Source: Ch67 sp041395845
Lineage (GTDB): Bacteria; Pseudomonadota; Gammaproteobacteria; Pseudomonadales; Ketobacteraceae
NCBI GenBank assembly: GCA_041395845.1
Contig: JAWKZS010000001.1
Coordinates: 186,001-250,000, forward strand
Reading direction: 5' to 3'
Length of the DNA stretch: 64,000 nt
This document shows positions 1 through 9,107 of the stretch, in pieces (position 1 is the first letter of the stretch; each line of letters begins with the position of its first letter). The position numbers and the translations under genes were made by a program. The notes under the pieces are model-generated. The model did no database searches and was not told the origin of the DNA. It saw only the letters and a program-made list of their open reading frames with translations.

Positions 1-3
1 CAT
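1..3 (-). other. Possible start codon of the gene after pilQ
   Basis: Reading the minus strand, the pilQ stop TAA is followed nine bases later by an ATG that ends exactly at the window edge, preceded by a weak GAG. In Pseudomonas-type genomes pilQ is followed by aroK (shikimate kinase), so this may be the first codon of aroK. Only the start codon is visible, so identity is inferred from conserved gene order alone. Confidence 0.3.
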
Positions 4-12
4 AGGCTGCTC

Positions 13-2136
13 TTACTGAGCAGCCAGCACGTCGTTGACGATGCGGGGAGTGATGAACACCAGCAGTTCCACCTTCTCGCTGGTCTGCTTGCGATAGCGG
101 AACAGGCGACCGATCACCGGCAGGTCACCGAGGAACGGGGTCTTCACGGTTTCATCCACATCATCCGAGCGGAATACGCCACCGAGCACCACAGTCTGAC
201 CGTTGTCGACGATGACGCTGGTTTCGATCTCGTTGGTATCGATCGACGGGATACCGTTGAACAGGGAACCCACCGAGTCCTGATTTACTTTCAGATCCAT
301 GATGATGCGGCCGTCCGGAGTGATCTGCGGAGTCACTTCCAGGCCGAGCACCGCTTCCTTGAAGGAGGTAGAGGTCGCGCCACTGGAAGAGGCTTCCTGG
401 TAAGGCACTTCGGTACCGGACTGAATCTTGGCGGTCTGCTGGTCGGCGGTCAGCACCTTGGGTGTTGAGACGATGTCAGCACGACCATCGGATTCGAGGG
501 CGGAGAGTTCGAGGTCGATGAGGCCGTGGTCGACATCGAAATACCCAAGAGCGATTCGCGTAGCCTGTGAGCCAGTTACACCCAAGTCAACACCTAGGGA
601 GCCATCGCCTACCTGGTAGACACCTTCATCATAGGTCTCATTCAACCCACCACGATTACCATGAATACCCCAGCTATTAGTGCTCGAACCAGGGAATCGG
701 TTGTATTGCGCATAACCCCATTTGACACCCATTTCATCAGCTGCATCCGAACGGGCAATCACCAGACGCGCCTCGATCATTACCTGGCGCACCGGAATAT
801 CCAGCTGCTCCATCATGAAGCGCACTTCATCGATATTCGCCGCCGTATCCTGCACCAGCATCACGTTCGTACGCTCATCCACCGTAATGGTGCCACGCTC
901 GCTCAGGAAGCCAGAACTTTTGACCAGTTCGGCCACTTCCTTCGCCTTGGCGTAGTTAACTGTCAGATATTCGGTCCGCAGCGGCGCCAGCTCTTTCACC
1001 TGCTTGAGCGATTCCAGCTCAAGCTTCTCGCGTGCAGCGATTTCATCAGCCGGTGCCACCAGCATGACGTTACCGACTTTGCGCTTGTCCAGACCTTTGG
1101 TCTTTAGAATCAGATCCAGGGCCTGATCCCAGGGCACATTCTGCAGGCGCAGAGTGATACGACCACGCACCGTGTCGCTCGCTACCAGGTTCAATTCAGT
1201 GAAGTCGGCAATCAGCTGCAGTACGGAACGGACTTCGATATCCTGGAAATTCAGCGACAGCTTTTCACCGGTATACTGGAACTTCTCTTTACGCTTGCGC
1301 TCCAGCTCGGCACCGGTAATCGGCTTCACACTGATGGTGAAGGTATTATCGGTCTGATAGGCCATGTATTCGTATTCACCGGTCGGAACCACGGCAATAC
1401 GCGCATTGCCGCCCTGACTGGTAGCATCAATGGTCTTCACCGGGGTGGCGAAATCCACCACATCCAGGCGACGGCTCAGCTCGTTAGGCAGACTCACACC
1501 AACAAACTCAGCGACGATCTTGCCGCCTTCCTCGCGCAGATCGACCGGCGAGTTGCGATCACTCAGGGTCACGATGACCTGGCCTTCGCCGTTATCACCG
1601 CGGCGGAAATCCAGCTCACGCACACCACCGCTGGCGGCTTTCAGAGCTGCCTGGGAATTGGTTGCCGGGGCCGCGCCGGCCGCAGGCGCTGCACTTGCAG
1701 CCGGCACGCTTTCACCTTCGCCGACCCGTATTAAGAGGTCATTACCTGCGACGTTGGCCGAATAGCCCACCAACGACGTCATATTAACGATCAACCGGGT
1801 ACGCTCACCGGCACCCATCACGGTAAGACTGCGAACGTTGCCGTTACCCAGCGCATGATATTTCTGGTCCAGCCCGTTGCTGACACCCTCCAGATCCAGC
1901 GCGATCCGCGCCGGCGCATCAGTGGTATAGCCTGTGGGCTGTGGAGGCGCGCCGTCGAACGACAATTTGATTTCCACCGCATCACCCGGCAACGCAGCCG
2001 ACTCGACGCCGGTCAGTTTCAAGGCCCACGCGTGGGAAGCCAGCATGGTGGCGAACACACCCAGACAGAGCTTGGATCTCATTGTCGTTACTCGCTCACT
2101 TGTTAATTTTTGTGTGTTGTTAAGAAAGCTTTTCAT
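13..2136 (-). CDS. pilQ: Type IV pilus secretin PilQ
   Basis: Outer-membrane secretin through which the type IV pilus is extruded. About 707 residues: an N-terminal signal region (hydrophobic stretch ending SHAWA), two beta-rich AMIN-type segments that bind peptidoglycan, an Ala/Pro linker, the secretin N-domains (LNFQDIEVRSVLQLIADFT onwards) and the C-terminal secretin core ending in VELLVFITPRIV. It is the last gene of the pilMNOPQ operon, 16 bases after pilP. The start at 2136 has GGGAGA seven bases upstream; an internal ATG at 2082, directly before the hydrophobic segment, is a plausible alternative. The reading frame is open further upstream into pilP, but that stretch is not typical of the family. 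Confidence 0.96.
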   Translation of the reverse strand: MKSFLNNTQKLTSERVTTMRSKLCLGVFATMLASHAWALKLTGVESAALPGDAVEIKLSFDGAPPQPTGYTTDAPARIALDLEGVSNGLDQKYHALGNGNVRSLTVMGAGERTRLIVNMTSLVGYSANVAGNDLLIRVGEGESVPAASAAPAAGAAPATNSQAALKAASGGVRELDFRRGDNGEGQVIVTLSDRNSPVDLREEGGKIVAEFVGVSLPNELSRRLDVVDFATPVKTIDATSQGGNARIAVVPTGEYEYMAYQTDNTFTISVKPITGAELERKRKEKFQYTGEKLSLNFQDIEVRSVLQLIADFTELNLVASDTVRGRITLRLQNVPWDQALDLILKTKGLDKRKVGNVMLVAPADEIAAREKLELESLKQVKELAPLRTEYLTVNYAKAKEVAELVKSSGFLSERGTITVDERTNVMLVQDTAANIDEVRFMMEQLDIPVRQVMIEARLVIARSDAADEMGVKWGYAQYNRFPGSSTNSWGIHGNRGGLNETYDEGVYQVGDGSLGVDLGVTGSQATRIALGYFDVDHGLIDLELSALESDGRADIVSTPKVLTADQQTAKIQSGTEVPYQEASSSGATSTSFKEAVLGLEVTPQITPDGRIIMDLKVNQDSVGSLFNGIPSIDTNEIETSVIVDNGQTVVLGGVFRSDDVDETVKTPFLGDLPVIGRLFRYRKQTSEKVELLVFITPRIVNDVLAAQ

Positions 2137-2152
2137 GCGTTGTCTCCCACGC

Positions 2153-2683
2153 TTACTCTTCACGCAGCACCAAGGTGCGTGGACGCTCAACCCAACCGTC
2201 CTGACCGTCAGAAACGATTTCGATGACATCAACCTTGCTAGGCGTTACCGCAGTAATCCGGCCAAAGTTGCGCCCCATATAGTTACCTGGCTTGACCCGA
2301 TGCAAGCCCTGATCAGGATCCCGTATCAGCGCAAACAGTGAGCCTCCCGGACGCTCAAGGGTACCTACCATCGCCAGGGAATCGATACCGTACTGCTCCA
2401 GCACTTCTTTCGGGCGATTCAGATCCGGTTTGACGTTGGCACGCTGCTGCGGGAGCGAGGCAAGCTCGACATCCACCGGTGGCTCGAACGGACTGCGCAG
2501 CATGGCAGCACCATAAGAGAACGCCTTGTACACCTTGAATTCTGGTGGCGGCTCGATCCGGCCCTTTGGCTTGTTCTTGATGTCATTCATCTGGGCGCGC
2601 AGATCATCGAACTGGGCGTCACCACCACATCCGGTCAGCGCGAGTGTAACTGAAAACAGAACCAAAAAACTTACGCTCTTCAT
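2153..2683 (-). CDS. pilP: Type IV pilus assembly lipoprotein PilP
   Basis: Inner-membrane-anchored periplasmic lipoprotein linking the PilN/PilO heterodimer to the secretin PilQ. The 176-residue product has a lipoprotein signal peptide with lipobox LTGC (Cys at about residue 19), a short linker, and a C-terminal beta domain with the family-typical MVGTLERPGGSLFALIRDP and GNYMGRNFGRI segments. It sits two bases after pilO and 16 bases before the chosen pilQ start, consistent with one transcript. Confidence 0.96.
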   Translation of the reverse strand: MKSVSFLVLFSVTLALTGCGGDAQFDDLRAQMNDIKNKPKGRIEPPPEFKVYKAFSYGAAMLRSPFEPPVDVELASLPQQRANVKPDLNRPKEVLEQYGIDSLAMVGTLERPGGSLFALIRDPDQGLHRVKPGNYMGRNFGRITAVTPSKVDVIEIVSDGQDGWVERPRTLVLREE

Positions 2684-2685
2684 GC

Positions 2686-3279
2686 TCAGTTTTCCTTATA
2701 GCGATAAGTTTTTGCCCGAATCTTCATGACCAGCTCCTGAGACTGGCCCTGAGGCGGCGCGATTTCGTAGTCATGCAAGGTCACAATCCGGGGCAGCGCA
2801 GACACGCCACTCACGAACGCTCCAAACGCATGGAATCCACCTTTCACTTCGATATCGATCGGCAACTCGATATAGAATTCTTTCGATACCTCTGGCGCGA
2901 GCGTGATGCTATTGAAGGTCAAGCCCGCTGCCAGACCGGTGTGGCTGATGTCTTCCAGCAAACCCGGTACTTCAGCATCCTTGGGCAACTGCTTGAGCAG
3001 CACGCCGAAGGTTGCTTCCATTTCCTGCATCTGCTCCTTGTAGGCATCCAGATTGGCGGCCTGGAATGCCTTGGACTCGTAGGTCTTCATCAGTTCGGTT
3101 TCCTGAGCCTTCACCCGATCCAGATTGGCAAGCGCATCGGACAGCATGAGGTGAAACACCAGGAATCCTGCTATACCACAGGCAATTACCCAGATCAGGA
3201 TCTTGACCGGCAGCGGCCACGAGCCAATGTTCTCGGGATCCAGATTATTGAGGGAATCTATAAATTCTTTTGCGTCCAC
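2686..3279 (-). CDS. pilO: Type IV pilus alignment protein PilO
   Basis: Bitopic inner-membrane protein that pairs with PilN and helps align the pilus motor with the secretin. The 197-residue product has a short cytoplasmic N-terminus, one transmembrane helix near residues 25-47, a coiled-coil segment (about 50-95) and a C-terminal ferredoxin-like domain (VPGLLEDISHTGLAAGLTF, then KGGFHAFGAFVSGVSALPRI). Spacing of two bases to both pilN and pilP shows tight operon packing. Confidence 0.95.
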   Translation of the reverse strand: MDAKEFIDSLNNLDPENIGSWPLPVKILIWVIACGIAGFLVFHLMLSDALANLDRVKAQETELMKTYESKAFQAANLDAYKEQMQEMEATFGVLLKQLPKDAEVPGLLEDISHTGLAAGLTFNSITLAPEVSKEFYIELPIDIEVKGGFHAFGAFVSGVSALPRIVTLHDYEIAPPQGQSQELVMKIRAKTYRYKEN

Positions 3280-3281
3280 GA

Positions 3282-3839
3282 TCAGCCCTCCTTCTCTGCA
3301 TCAGGCTTCTGACGCTGTACAGTCAAATCAAATTCGTTGGCTGCACTATCTTTATCCGCCGACTTGACCTTGGACAGGTTGGGCGCTTCCAGCAAGGGCG
3401 ACGCATCCAGATTACGCATCAGGTTGGATACCCGGTTGTTGCTCTCGGCCACGCCAGTAATGCTGATCGAATCACCGGTTGCCTTGATCTTCTTGTAATA
3501 GACGCCGTCGGGAACGGTACGCACCAGGTCATCAAAAATCTGCACGATCACAGGCCGGTTACCCTGCAAATCCTGGATGATTTTCATGCGTTCAATCAGG
3601 GAAGCACGCTGCTTCTTCAGTTCGGCGATTTCCTTGATCTGGGCATCCAGTTTGCGGGTTTCCTGGGTAATGAAGTCGTTACGGCGATTCTGGTTTTCAA
3701 TTTGCGCTTCAACCTGCATGTTGACCAGATAAACCGCACCAGCACCCACCAAGACCATCCCAGCCAAGATAACAAAGAACTGACGCTTGAGTTCCTGGCG
3801 TCGCTCTTCGCGCCAGGGAAGGAGGTTTATTTTTGTCAT
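3282..3839 (-). CDS. pilN: Type IV pilus assembly protein PilN
   Basis: Inner-membrane PilO partner whose cytoplasmic N-terminus binds PilM. The 185-residue product begins MTKINLLPWREERR, containing the INLLPWR motif that docks into PilM, followed by one transmembrane helix (about 22-44), a coiled coil (about 45-95) and a periplasmic ferredoxin-like domain. Its ATG overlaps the pilM stop by one base (TAATG), indicating translational coupling. Confidence 0.96.
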   Translation of the reverse strand: MTKINLLPWREERRQELKRQFFVILAGMVLVGAGAVYLVNMQVEAQIENQNRRNDFITQETRKLDAQIKEIAELKKQRASLIERMKIIQDLQGNRPVIVQIFDDLVRTVPDGVYYKKIKATGDSISITGVAESNNRVSNLMRNLDASPLLEAPNLSKVKSADKDSAANEFDLTVQRQKPDAEKEG

Positions 3840-4903
3840 TAGTCAAAACTCCTTAACGCGAGTCCGCAGGCAATCATCAGGGATGGTGCGTCGGCGCTCA
3901 GCAGCGATGCGTTGACTTTGGATGACAGGGCCATGTCCACAAACGGATTGGCAATCGATGTGGTAGTACCCACTTTGTCCTGTACCAGCTCAGCCAGACC
4001 CGGAATGGAAGCAGTACCGCCAGCCAGCAGAATATGGTCCACATCGTTGTACTGGCTGGAAGAGAAGAAGAACTGCAAGGAGCGGGTTACCTGTTGTACC
4101 ACGGCCTCCTTGAAGGGCTCGAGCACCTCGGACTCGTAATCATCCGGCAGACCGCCCTGCTTTTTCGCCAGCCCGGCCTCTTCGAAGGAAAGGCCGTAAC
4201 GGCGCTGAATTTCCTCGGTCAATTGCTTGCCACCGAACAACTGCTCGCGGGTATAGATCGTTTTACCGTCATGCAGCACGCTGAGGGTTGTCATGGTGGA
4301 GCCGATATCGACGATCGCGACCGTCTGCTCCTCGCCACCGTCAATCTGGTCAGCCACCAGACTGAACGCCCGCTCCATCGCATAGGCCTCGACGTCAACC
4401 ACCTTGGCAGCAAGCCCGGCAATCGCCAGCACATCCACCCGCAGCTCGACGTTTTCGTTGCGGCAGGCCGCCAGCAGCACTTCGACGCGGTCGGTAGTGC
4501 CTTCAACGTAGCCTTGCACCTCGAAATCGATGGCAACCTCGTCCAGGGGATAGGGGATGTATTGATCCGCCTCCACCTTGATCTGGCTTTCCATCTCATC
4601 TTCGGACAGGTTCGCGTCCATCTCGATGACTTTGGTGATCACCGATGAGCCGGCTACTGCAACCGCGGCATTCTTCACGCCGGATTTGGAGCGCTGCAGT
4701 ACACGGGCAATGGCTTCGCCAACGCCTTCTACATCATTGATGTTCTTTTCCACGACCGCATTGGGCGGCAGCGGCTCAACGGCATAGGCTTCAACCTTGT
4801 AGCGGTTGCCGCTGCGACTGAGCTCGAGCAGCTTCACTGACGTGGAGCTGATATCTATTCCCAATTTGGCTGTGGAAGCCTTCTTGCTGAGGAAGGGCAG
4901 CAT
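3839..4903 (-). CDS. pilM: Type IV pilus actin-like ATPase PilM
   Basis: Cytoplasmic actin-fold protein that binds the PilN N-terminus and nucleates the pilus alignment complex. The start at 4903 (MLPFLSKK) gives 354 residues, the normal PilM length, and has AGGAC upstream; the frame is open 28 codons further upstream but that part is atypical. Visible are LGIDISSTSVKLLEL (phosphate-1 loop), the central VAIVDIGSTMTTLSV (phosphate-2) and ILLAGGTASIPGL (adenosine motif). It is the first gene of the pilMNOPQ operon and is divergent from mrcA. Confidence 0.96.
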   Translation of the reverse strand: MLPFLSKKASTAKLGIDISSTSVKLLELSRSGNRYKVEAYAVEPLPPNAVVEKNINDVEGVGEAIARVLQRSKSGVKNAAVAVAGSSVITKVIEMDANLSEDEMESQIKVEADQYIPYPLDEVAIDFEVQGYVEGTTDRVEVLLAACRNENVELRVDVLAIAGLAAKVVDVEAYAMERAFSLVADQIDGGEEQTVAIVDIGSTMTTLSVLHDGKTIYTREQLFGGKQLTEEIQRRYGLSFEEAGLAKKQGGLPDDYESEVLEPFKEAVVQQVTRSLQFFFSSSQYNDVDHILLAGGTASIPGLAELVQDKVGTTTSIANPFVDMALSSKVNASLLSADAPSLMIACGLALRSFD

Positions 4904-5004
4904 ATCGTCCTGTCCTGTTTGTAGTCTGATTTTTGTGCGCTGGTGCACACTTACACAAACAATATGTCTATTTACATTAAATACCACAATATTAGATCAC
5001 GCAA

Positions 5005-5035
5005 TTGAAAGGCGCCGCCAATATCGTCGTATAAT
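5005..5035 (+). promoter_or_regulatory. Possible sigma70 promoter of mrcA
   Basis: TTGAAA at 5005-5010 and a perfect TATAAT at 5030-5035 lie in the pilM/mrcA intergenic region, 65 bases before the mrcA ATG. The 19-base spacer is longer than ideal, so the -10 element is the stronger evidence. Confidence 0.4.
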
Positions 5036-5100
5036 TCACACTATGTAAATTTTTTAACCATGTCAGCGACTCCACCCCAACGGTTGTTCCTACATCTCTC

Positions 5101-7575
5101 ATGCTGAAATCTCATCCCATTCTGCGCCTGTTCCTTTGGCTGATACTGCTGGCTTCCAGCGGCGCTTTTCTGGTTTTCACCGGCATAATCCTGTATCTGG
5201 GTCCCAAGCTGCCGCCGGTGGAAAAGATCCTTGAGATACAATTACAGACGCCTTTGCGGATTTATTCCAGTGAAGCGAAACTGATTGCCGAATTCGGCGA
5301 GAAAAAGCGCACACCAATGGCGTACGCCGATATTCCGCCGACATTCGTGCATGCGATCCTTGCCGCCGAGGACTCACGCTTTTTCGAGCACCCCGGTGTA
5401 GACATCAAAGGCCTGTCGCGGGCCGCGCTTGAACTGGTATCTACCGGCTCGATCCAGAGCGGTGGCAGCACCATCACGATGCAGGTAGCAAAGAACTACT
5501 TCCTCACAAGCGAGCGGACTTTTCTTCGTAAATTCAATGAGATATTGCTGTCTCTCGAGATGGAGCGCCAGCTCAGCAAGGAAAAAATCCTCGAGCTGTA
5601 CGTCAACAAGATCTACCTGGGACATCGCGCTTACGGCCTGCAGGCAGCCGCACAGGTGTACTACGGCAAGCCGGTAGCCGATCTGACGCTTGCCCAGCTG
5701 GCCATGATTGCGGGACTGCCCAAAGCACCCTCTGCGTTCAATCCGATCACCAACCCGGCGCGGGCGCTGGAACGTCGCAACTGGATTCTGTCGCGCATGC
5801 GGGAACTGGGTTATATCGACCAGGCTTCGTTCGCCAGCGCCCGCAGCGAACCGAATACTGCCGAACTTTTCGGTATTCCGGTGGAGGTGGAAGCACCCTA
5901 TTTTGCCGAGATGGTACGCCAGGAAATGGTGAACCGGTTCGGCGAAGCCGCCGACGAAGACGGCTACAAGGTATTCACTACGCTGAAAGCCGATAACCAG
6001 GTGGCCGCCAACGGGGCGCTGCAGGATGGCCTGATTGCGTACGACAAACGCCATGGCTATCGCGGCGCCGAAGCCAGTCTGCGCGTTGATGCTGACGGCA
6101 ATCTGCCCGAAGACTGGCAGGAAAAGCTGCGGGCTTACCGGACCATCGGCCCTCTGCAGCCCGCTATTGTGAGCGCGATTCAGGCAGACGGCGCCACTGC
6201 AATTCTCAGAACCGGCGAACAGATCAGCATTCCCTTCAAGGCGATGGAGTGGGCGCGCCCCTTCATTGATAACAGCAATCGTGGTGCCGCCCCCCAGAAG
6301 CCTGCAGATGTCGTGAAACCGGGTGACATCATCCGGGTGCAGCGCGACAACGATCAGTGGCAGCTGTCGCAGATACCCGCAGCCCAGGCCGCCATGGTGT
6401 CGCTCGACAGTCACACCGGCGCCATCATTGCGCTGGTGGGTGGCTTTGATTTCCAGGCCAGCAAGTTCAACCGGGTGATTCAGGCCGGGCGTCAGGCAGG
6501 CTCCAGCTTCAAACCATTTGTCTATTCAGCCGCCATCGACAAAGGCATGACACCCGCCACCCTGATCAACGACGCCCCGATCGTCCTCGAAGACACCAGC
6601 CTCGAAGACACATGGAGACCGGAAAACGCCGAAGGCAAGTTTCTGGGCCCGATGCGGCTGCGCCAGGCGCTCTACAAGTCCCGCAACCTGGTATCCATCC
6701 GCATCCTGCGTGAAATCGGCGTGCCTTTTGTGCTGGATTACGTGAGCAAGTTCGGTTTTGACCCCACCAAGTTGCCACGCAACCTGTCCCTTGCACTGGG
6801 ATCGGCGGTATTCACACCGCTGGAGATCGCGACCGGTTACGCCGCCTTCGCCAACGGTGGCTACAAAGTTGAACCCTGGTTTATCCAGCGCATTGAGGAT
6901 GCCGACGGCAACGTCCTGTTCGAAGCAGATCCGCTGGTGGCATGCGATGAAGCCTGCCGGGCCAGCCTTGCATCAGCATCCGACACCACGGATACAGATG
7001 AAAATGCGGACGCCGACAGCGCACTCCTCGGCGAATCACAGCCGCTTGCAGCAGCTGACGAACCGACACCGGCGCCTCGGTTTGCCGAACAGATACTCGA
7101 TCCGCGGACGCAATTTCTGGTGGTCAACATGATGCAGGATGTCATCCGTCGCGGCACAGCCACCAAGGCGCGCACACTGAACCGCCCGGATCTGGCAGGC
7201 AAGACGGGCACCACCAACGACCAGAAGGACGCCTGGTTTTCCGGGTTCAACAAGGATGTGGTGGCGACTGCCTGGGTAGGATTTGACCAGCCGCAAAACC
7301 TGGGCCGTGGCGAATATGGTGGCACCGCTGCACTTCCCATCTGGATCGACTATATGCGAGTGGCGCTCAAAGACAGTCCGGTAGCAACACCGCGCATTCC
7401 GGACGGAATTGTCACGGTGCGAATTGATCCTGACACCGGCAAACGCGCAACGCCCGACCAGCCCGACGGCATCTTCGAATATTTTCGTGTCGAGAATGCT
7501 CCCCCCGTCGAAATTGCCAACGACCAGCGGGACCCGCTGCAGATCGAGGGCGCAGAGCCAGAACAGCTGTTCTAA
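5101..7575 (+). CDS. mrcA: Penicillin-binding protein 1A (bifunctional glycosyltransferase/transpeptidase)
   Basis: Class A PBP that polymerises and cross-links peptidoglycan in the periplasm. The 824-residue product has an N-terminal membrane anchor (about 8-30), a GT51 glycosyltransferase domain (about 50-225; AAEDSRFFEHPGVD and GGSTITMQVAKNYFL), an OB-like insert, and a transpeptidase domain with SxxK at Ser468 (SSFKPF), SxN (SRN) and KTG (GKTGTTNDQKDAWF). An acidic, low-complexity insert near 620-660 precedes the KTG region. The start ATG has no clear Shine-Dalgarno sequence but gives the normal N-terminus. It is divergent from the pil operon, an arrangement common in gammaproteobacteria, and followed by a bidirectional terminator. 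Confidence 0.97.
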   Translation: MLKSHPILRLFLWLILLASSGAFLVFTGIILYLGPKLPPVEKILEIQLQTPLRIYSSEAKLIAEFGEKKRTPMAYADIPPTFVHAILAAEDSRFFEHPGVDIKGLSRAALELVSTGSIQSGGSTITMQVAKNYFLTSERTFLRKFNEILLSLEMERQLSKEKILELYVNKIYLGHRAYGLQAAAQVYYGKPVADLTLAQLAMIAGLPKAPSAFNPITNPARALERRNWILSRMRELGYIDQASFASARSEPNTAELFGIPVEVEAPYFAEMVRQEMVNRFGEAADEDGYKVFTTLKADNQVAANGALQDGLIAYDKRHGYRGAEASLRVDADGNLPEDWQEKLRAYRTIGPLQPAIVSAIQADGATAILRTGEQISIPFKAMEWARPFIDNSNRGAAPQKPADVVKPGDIIRVQRDNDQWQLSQIPAAQAAMVSLDSHTGAIIALVGGFDFQASKFNRVIQAGRQAGSSFKPFVYSAAIDKGMTPATLINDAPIVLEDTSLEDTWRPENAEGKFLGPMRLRQALYKSRNLVSIRILREIGVPFVLDYVSKFGFDPTKLPRNLSLALGSAVFTPLEIATGYAAFANGGYKVEPWFIQRIEDADGNVLFEADPLVACDEACRASLASASDTTDTDENADADSALLGESQPLAAADEPTPAPRFAEQILDPRTQFLVVNMMQDVIRRGTATKARTLNRPDLAGKTGTTNDQKDAWFSGFNKDVVATAWVGFDQPQNLGRGEYGGTAALPIWIDYMRVALKDSPVATPRIPDGIVTVRIDPDTGKRATPDQPDGIFEYFRVENAPPVEIANDQRDPLQIEGAEPEQLF

Positions 7576-7582
7576 GGCAGCA

Positions 7583-7627
7583 CCAGCCACAAAAAAACCG
7601 GCGCATGGCCGGTTTTTTTGTGGCTGG
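7583..7627. terminator. Bidirectional intrinsic terminator between mrcA and maeB
   Basis: Perfect 20-base inverted repeat (arms 7583-7602 and 7608-7627, five-base loop). Each arm contains a seven-base A or T run next to a CCGGC/GCCGG core, so either strand gives a GC stem followed by a U-run. It sits between two convergent stop codons and can serve both genes. Confidence 0.93.
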
Positions 7628-7641
7628 ACGCAGGCAGCGAC

Positions 7642-8913
7642 TCAGCTATAGCGGATATCGGCCAGCGTGTTCAGCGGATAATGTGCAGGATAGGGGCGGG
7701 TCGCAACACCACTGTCGACCGCTGCCCGGGCAACGGCAGCAGTCACCGCCCCCAGCAAGCGCGGATCCATCGGCTTGGGAATGATGTAGTCAGCGCCAAA
7801 CTCAAGATGCAATCCTTCATAAGCCGCCTCAACCACCGCCGGCACCGGCTCCTTGGCCAGCTGGCGGATCGCATGAACAGCTGCAATTTTCATCGCTTCA
7901 TTGATGCGGGTTGCACGCACATCGAGCGCGCCACGGAAAATATAGGGGAAGCCCAGCACGTTATTCACCTGGTTCGGATAGTCGCTGCGTCCGGTGGCGA
8001 TAATGACATCATCACGGGTTGCCTTGGCGACTTCCGGGCGAATTTCCGGATCCGGATTTGCCAGCGCAAACACGATCGGGTTCGGCGCCATCAGCTTCAG
8101 CATATCCGGGGTCATCAGGTTGGCACTGGACACGCCAATGAACACATCGGCACCCGCCAGTGCATCTTCCAGCGTACGCTTGTCGGTTTCGTGAGCAAAG
8201 GCGGCCTTGAACTGATTGAGGTCATCGCGCCCGGAGTGAATCACGCCCTTGCGATCCAGAACATAAATGTTCTGCTTGCGGGCGCCCATTTCCATCAACA
8301 GCTTCAGTGTCGCCACACCCGCTGCGCCAGCACCGATACAGACAATGGAAGCATCTTCAATCTGCTTGCCGTTGATCTCCAGCGCATTCATCAAGCCGGC
8401 GGCGGCGATGATCGCGGTGCCGTGCTGGTCATCATGAAACACCGGAATATCACACTGCTCGATCAGCACACGCTCGATCTCGAAGCACTCCGGCGCTTTG
8501 ATATCTTCCAGATTGATGCCACCAAAGGTACGGGAAATACGCTTGACGGTGTCAATGAAGGCCTGGGGCGACTCGGCATCCACCTCGATATCAAATACAT
8601 CGATGCCGGCAAAACGCTTGAACAGAACGCCCTTACCCTCCATGACCGGCTTGCTGGCCAGCGGACCCAGGTCACCCAGACCAAGAATGGCAGTGCCGTC
8701 GCTGATCACCGCTACCAGGTTGCCCTTGTTGGTGTAGCGGTAGGCGTTTTCAGGATCCTTGGCAATTTCCCGCACGGGTTCGGCAACACCGGGGCTATAG
8801 GCCAATGACAGATCGCGGGCGGTTTCAGTGGGCTTGGTGAGCTCGACACTCAGTTTGCCAGGGCGGGGTTGCGCGTGATATTCGAGTGCTGCTTTGTTCA
8901 ATTCGGACGACAT
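7642..8913 (-). CDS. maeB: NADP-dependent malic enzyme, short form
   Basis: Oxidative decarboxylation of malate to pyruvate with reduction of NAD(P). The 423-residue product has the malic N-terminal domain (SLAYSPGVAEPVREIA; GNLVAVISDGTAILGLGDLGP; KPVMEGKGVLFKRFAGIDVFDIE) and a C-terminal Rossmann domain (VCIGAGAAGVATLKLL). It lacks the C-terminal phosphotransacetylase-like domain of the approximately 760-residue E. coli MaeB, so it is the short Pseudomonas-type form. Its position beside mrcA matches Pseudomonas gene order. The upstream signal is a weak GGAAG. Confidence 0.92.
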   Translation of the reverse strand: MSSELNKAALEYHAQPRPGKLSVELTKPTETARDLSLAYSPGVAEPVREIAKDPENAYRYTNKGNLVAVISDGTAILGLGDLGPLASKPVMEGKGVLFKRFAGIDVFDIEVDAESPQAFIDTVKRISRTFGGINLEDIKAPECFEIERVLIEQCDIPVFHDDQHGTAIIAAAGLMNALEINGKQIEDASIVCIGAGAAGVATLKLLMEMGARKQNIYVLDRKGVIHSGRDDLNQFKAAFAHETDKRTLEDALAGADVFIGVSSANLMTPDMLKLMAPNPIVFALANPDPEIRPEVAKATRDDVIIATGRSDYPNQVNNVLGFPYIFRGALDVRATRINEAMKIAAVHAIRQLAKEPVPAVVEAAYEGLHLEFGADYIIPKPMDPRLLGAVTAAVARAAVDSGVATRPYPAHYPLNTLADIRYS

Positions 8914-9107
8914 AGGTTAACCACTTCCCTTACTTGGGCGCTCTGCAAAAGCAGAGGATTTGAATGCTGTGCCCGAGAAAGGTTGGCCCACTTCCCCAAG
9001 ATTCTGCACAACAGGGGCGACGTAGCATAGCCAATCCAAACTGGGCGCTCAATACCAGTTTTATATCAGATGACTATACAGTCGCACTTTGCTGCGCTGG
9101 TATGCGT

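Noticed and set aside
7618..8808. 396-codon plus-strand open frame across maeB
   Set aside because: Antisense to the malic enzyme; begins inside the terminator.
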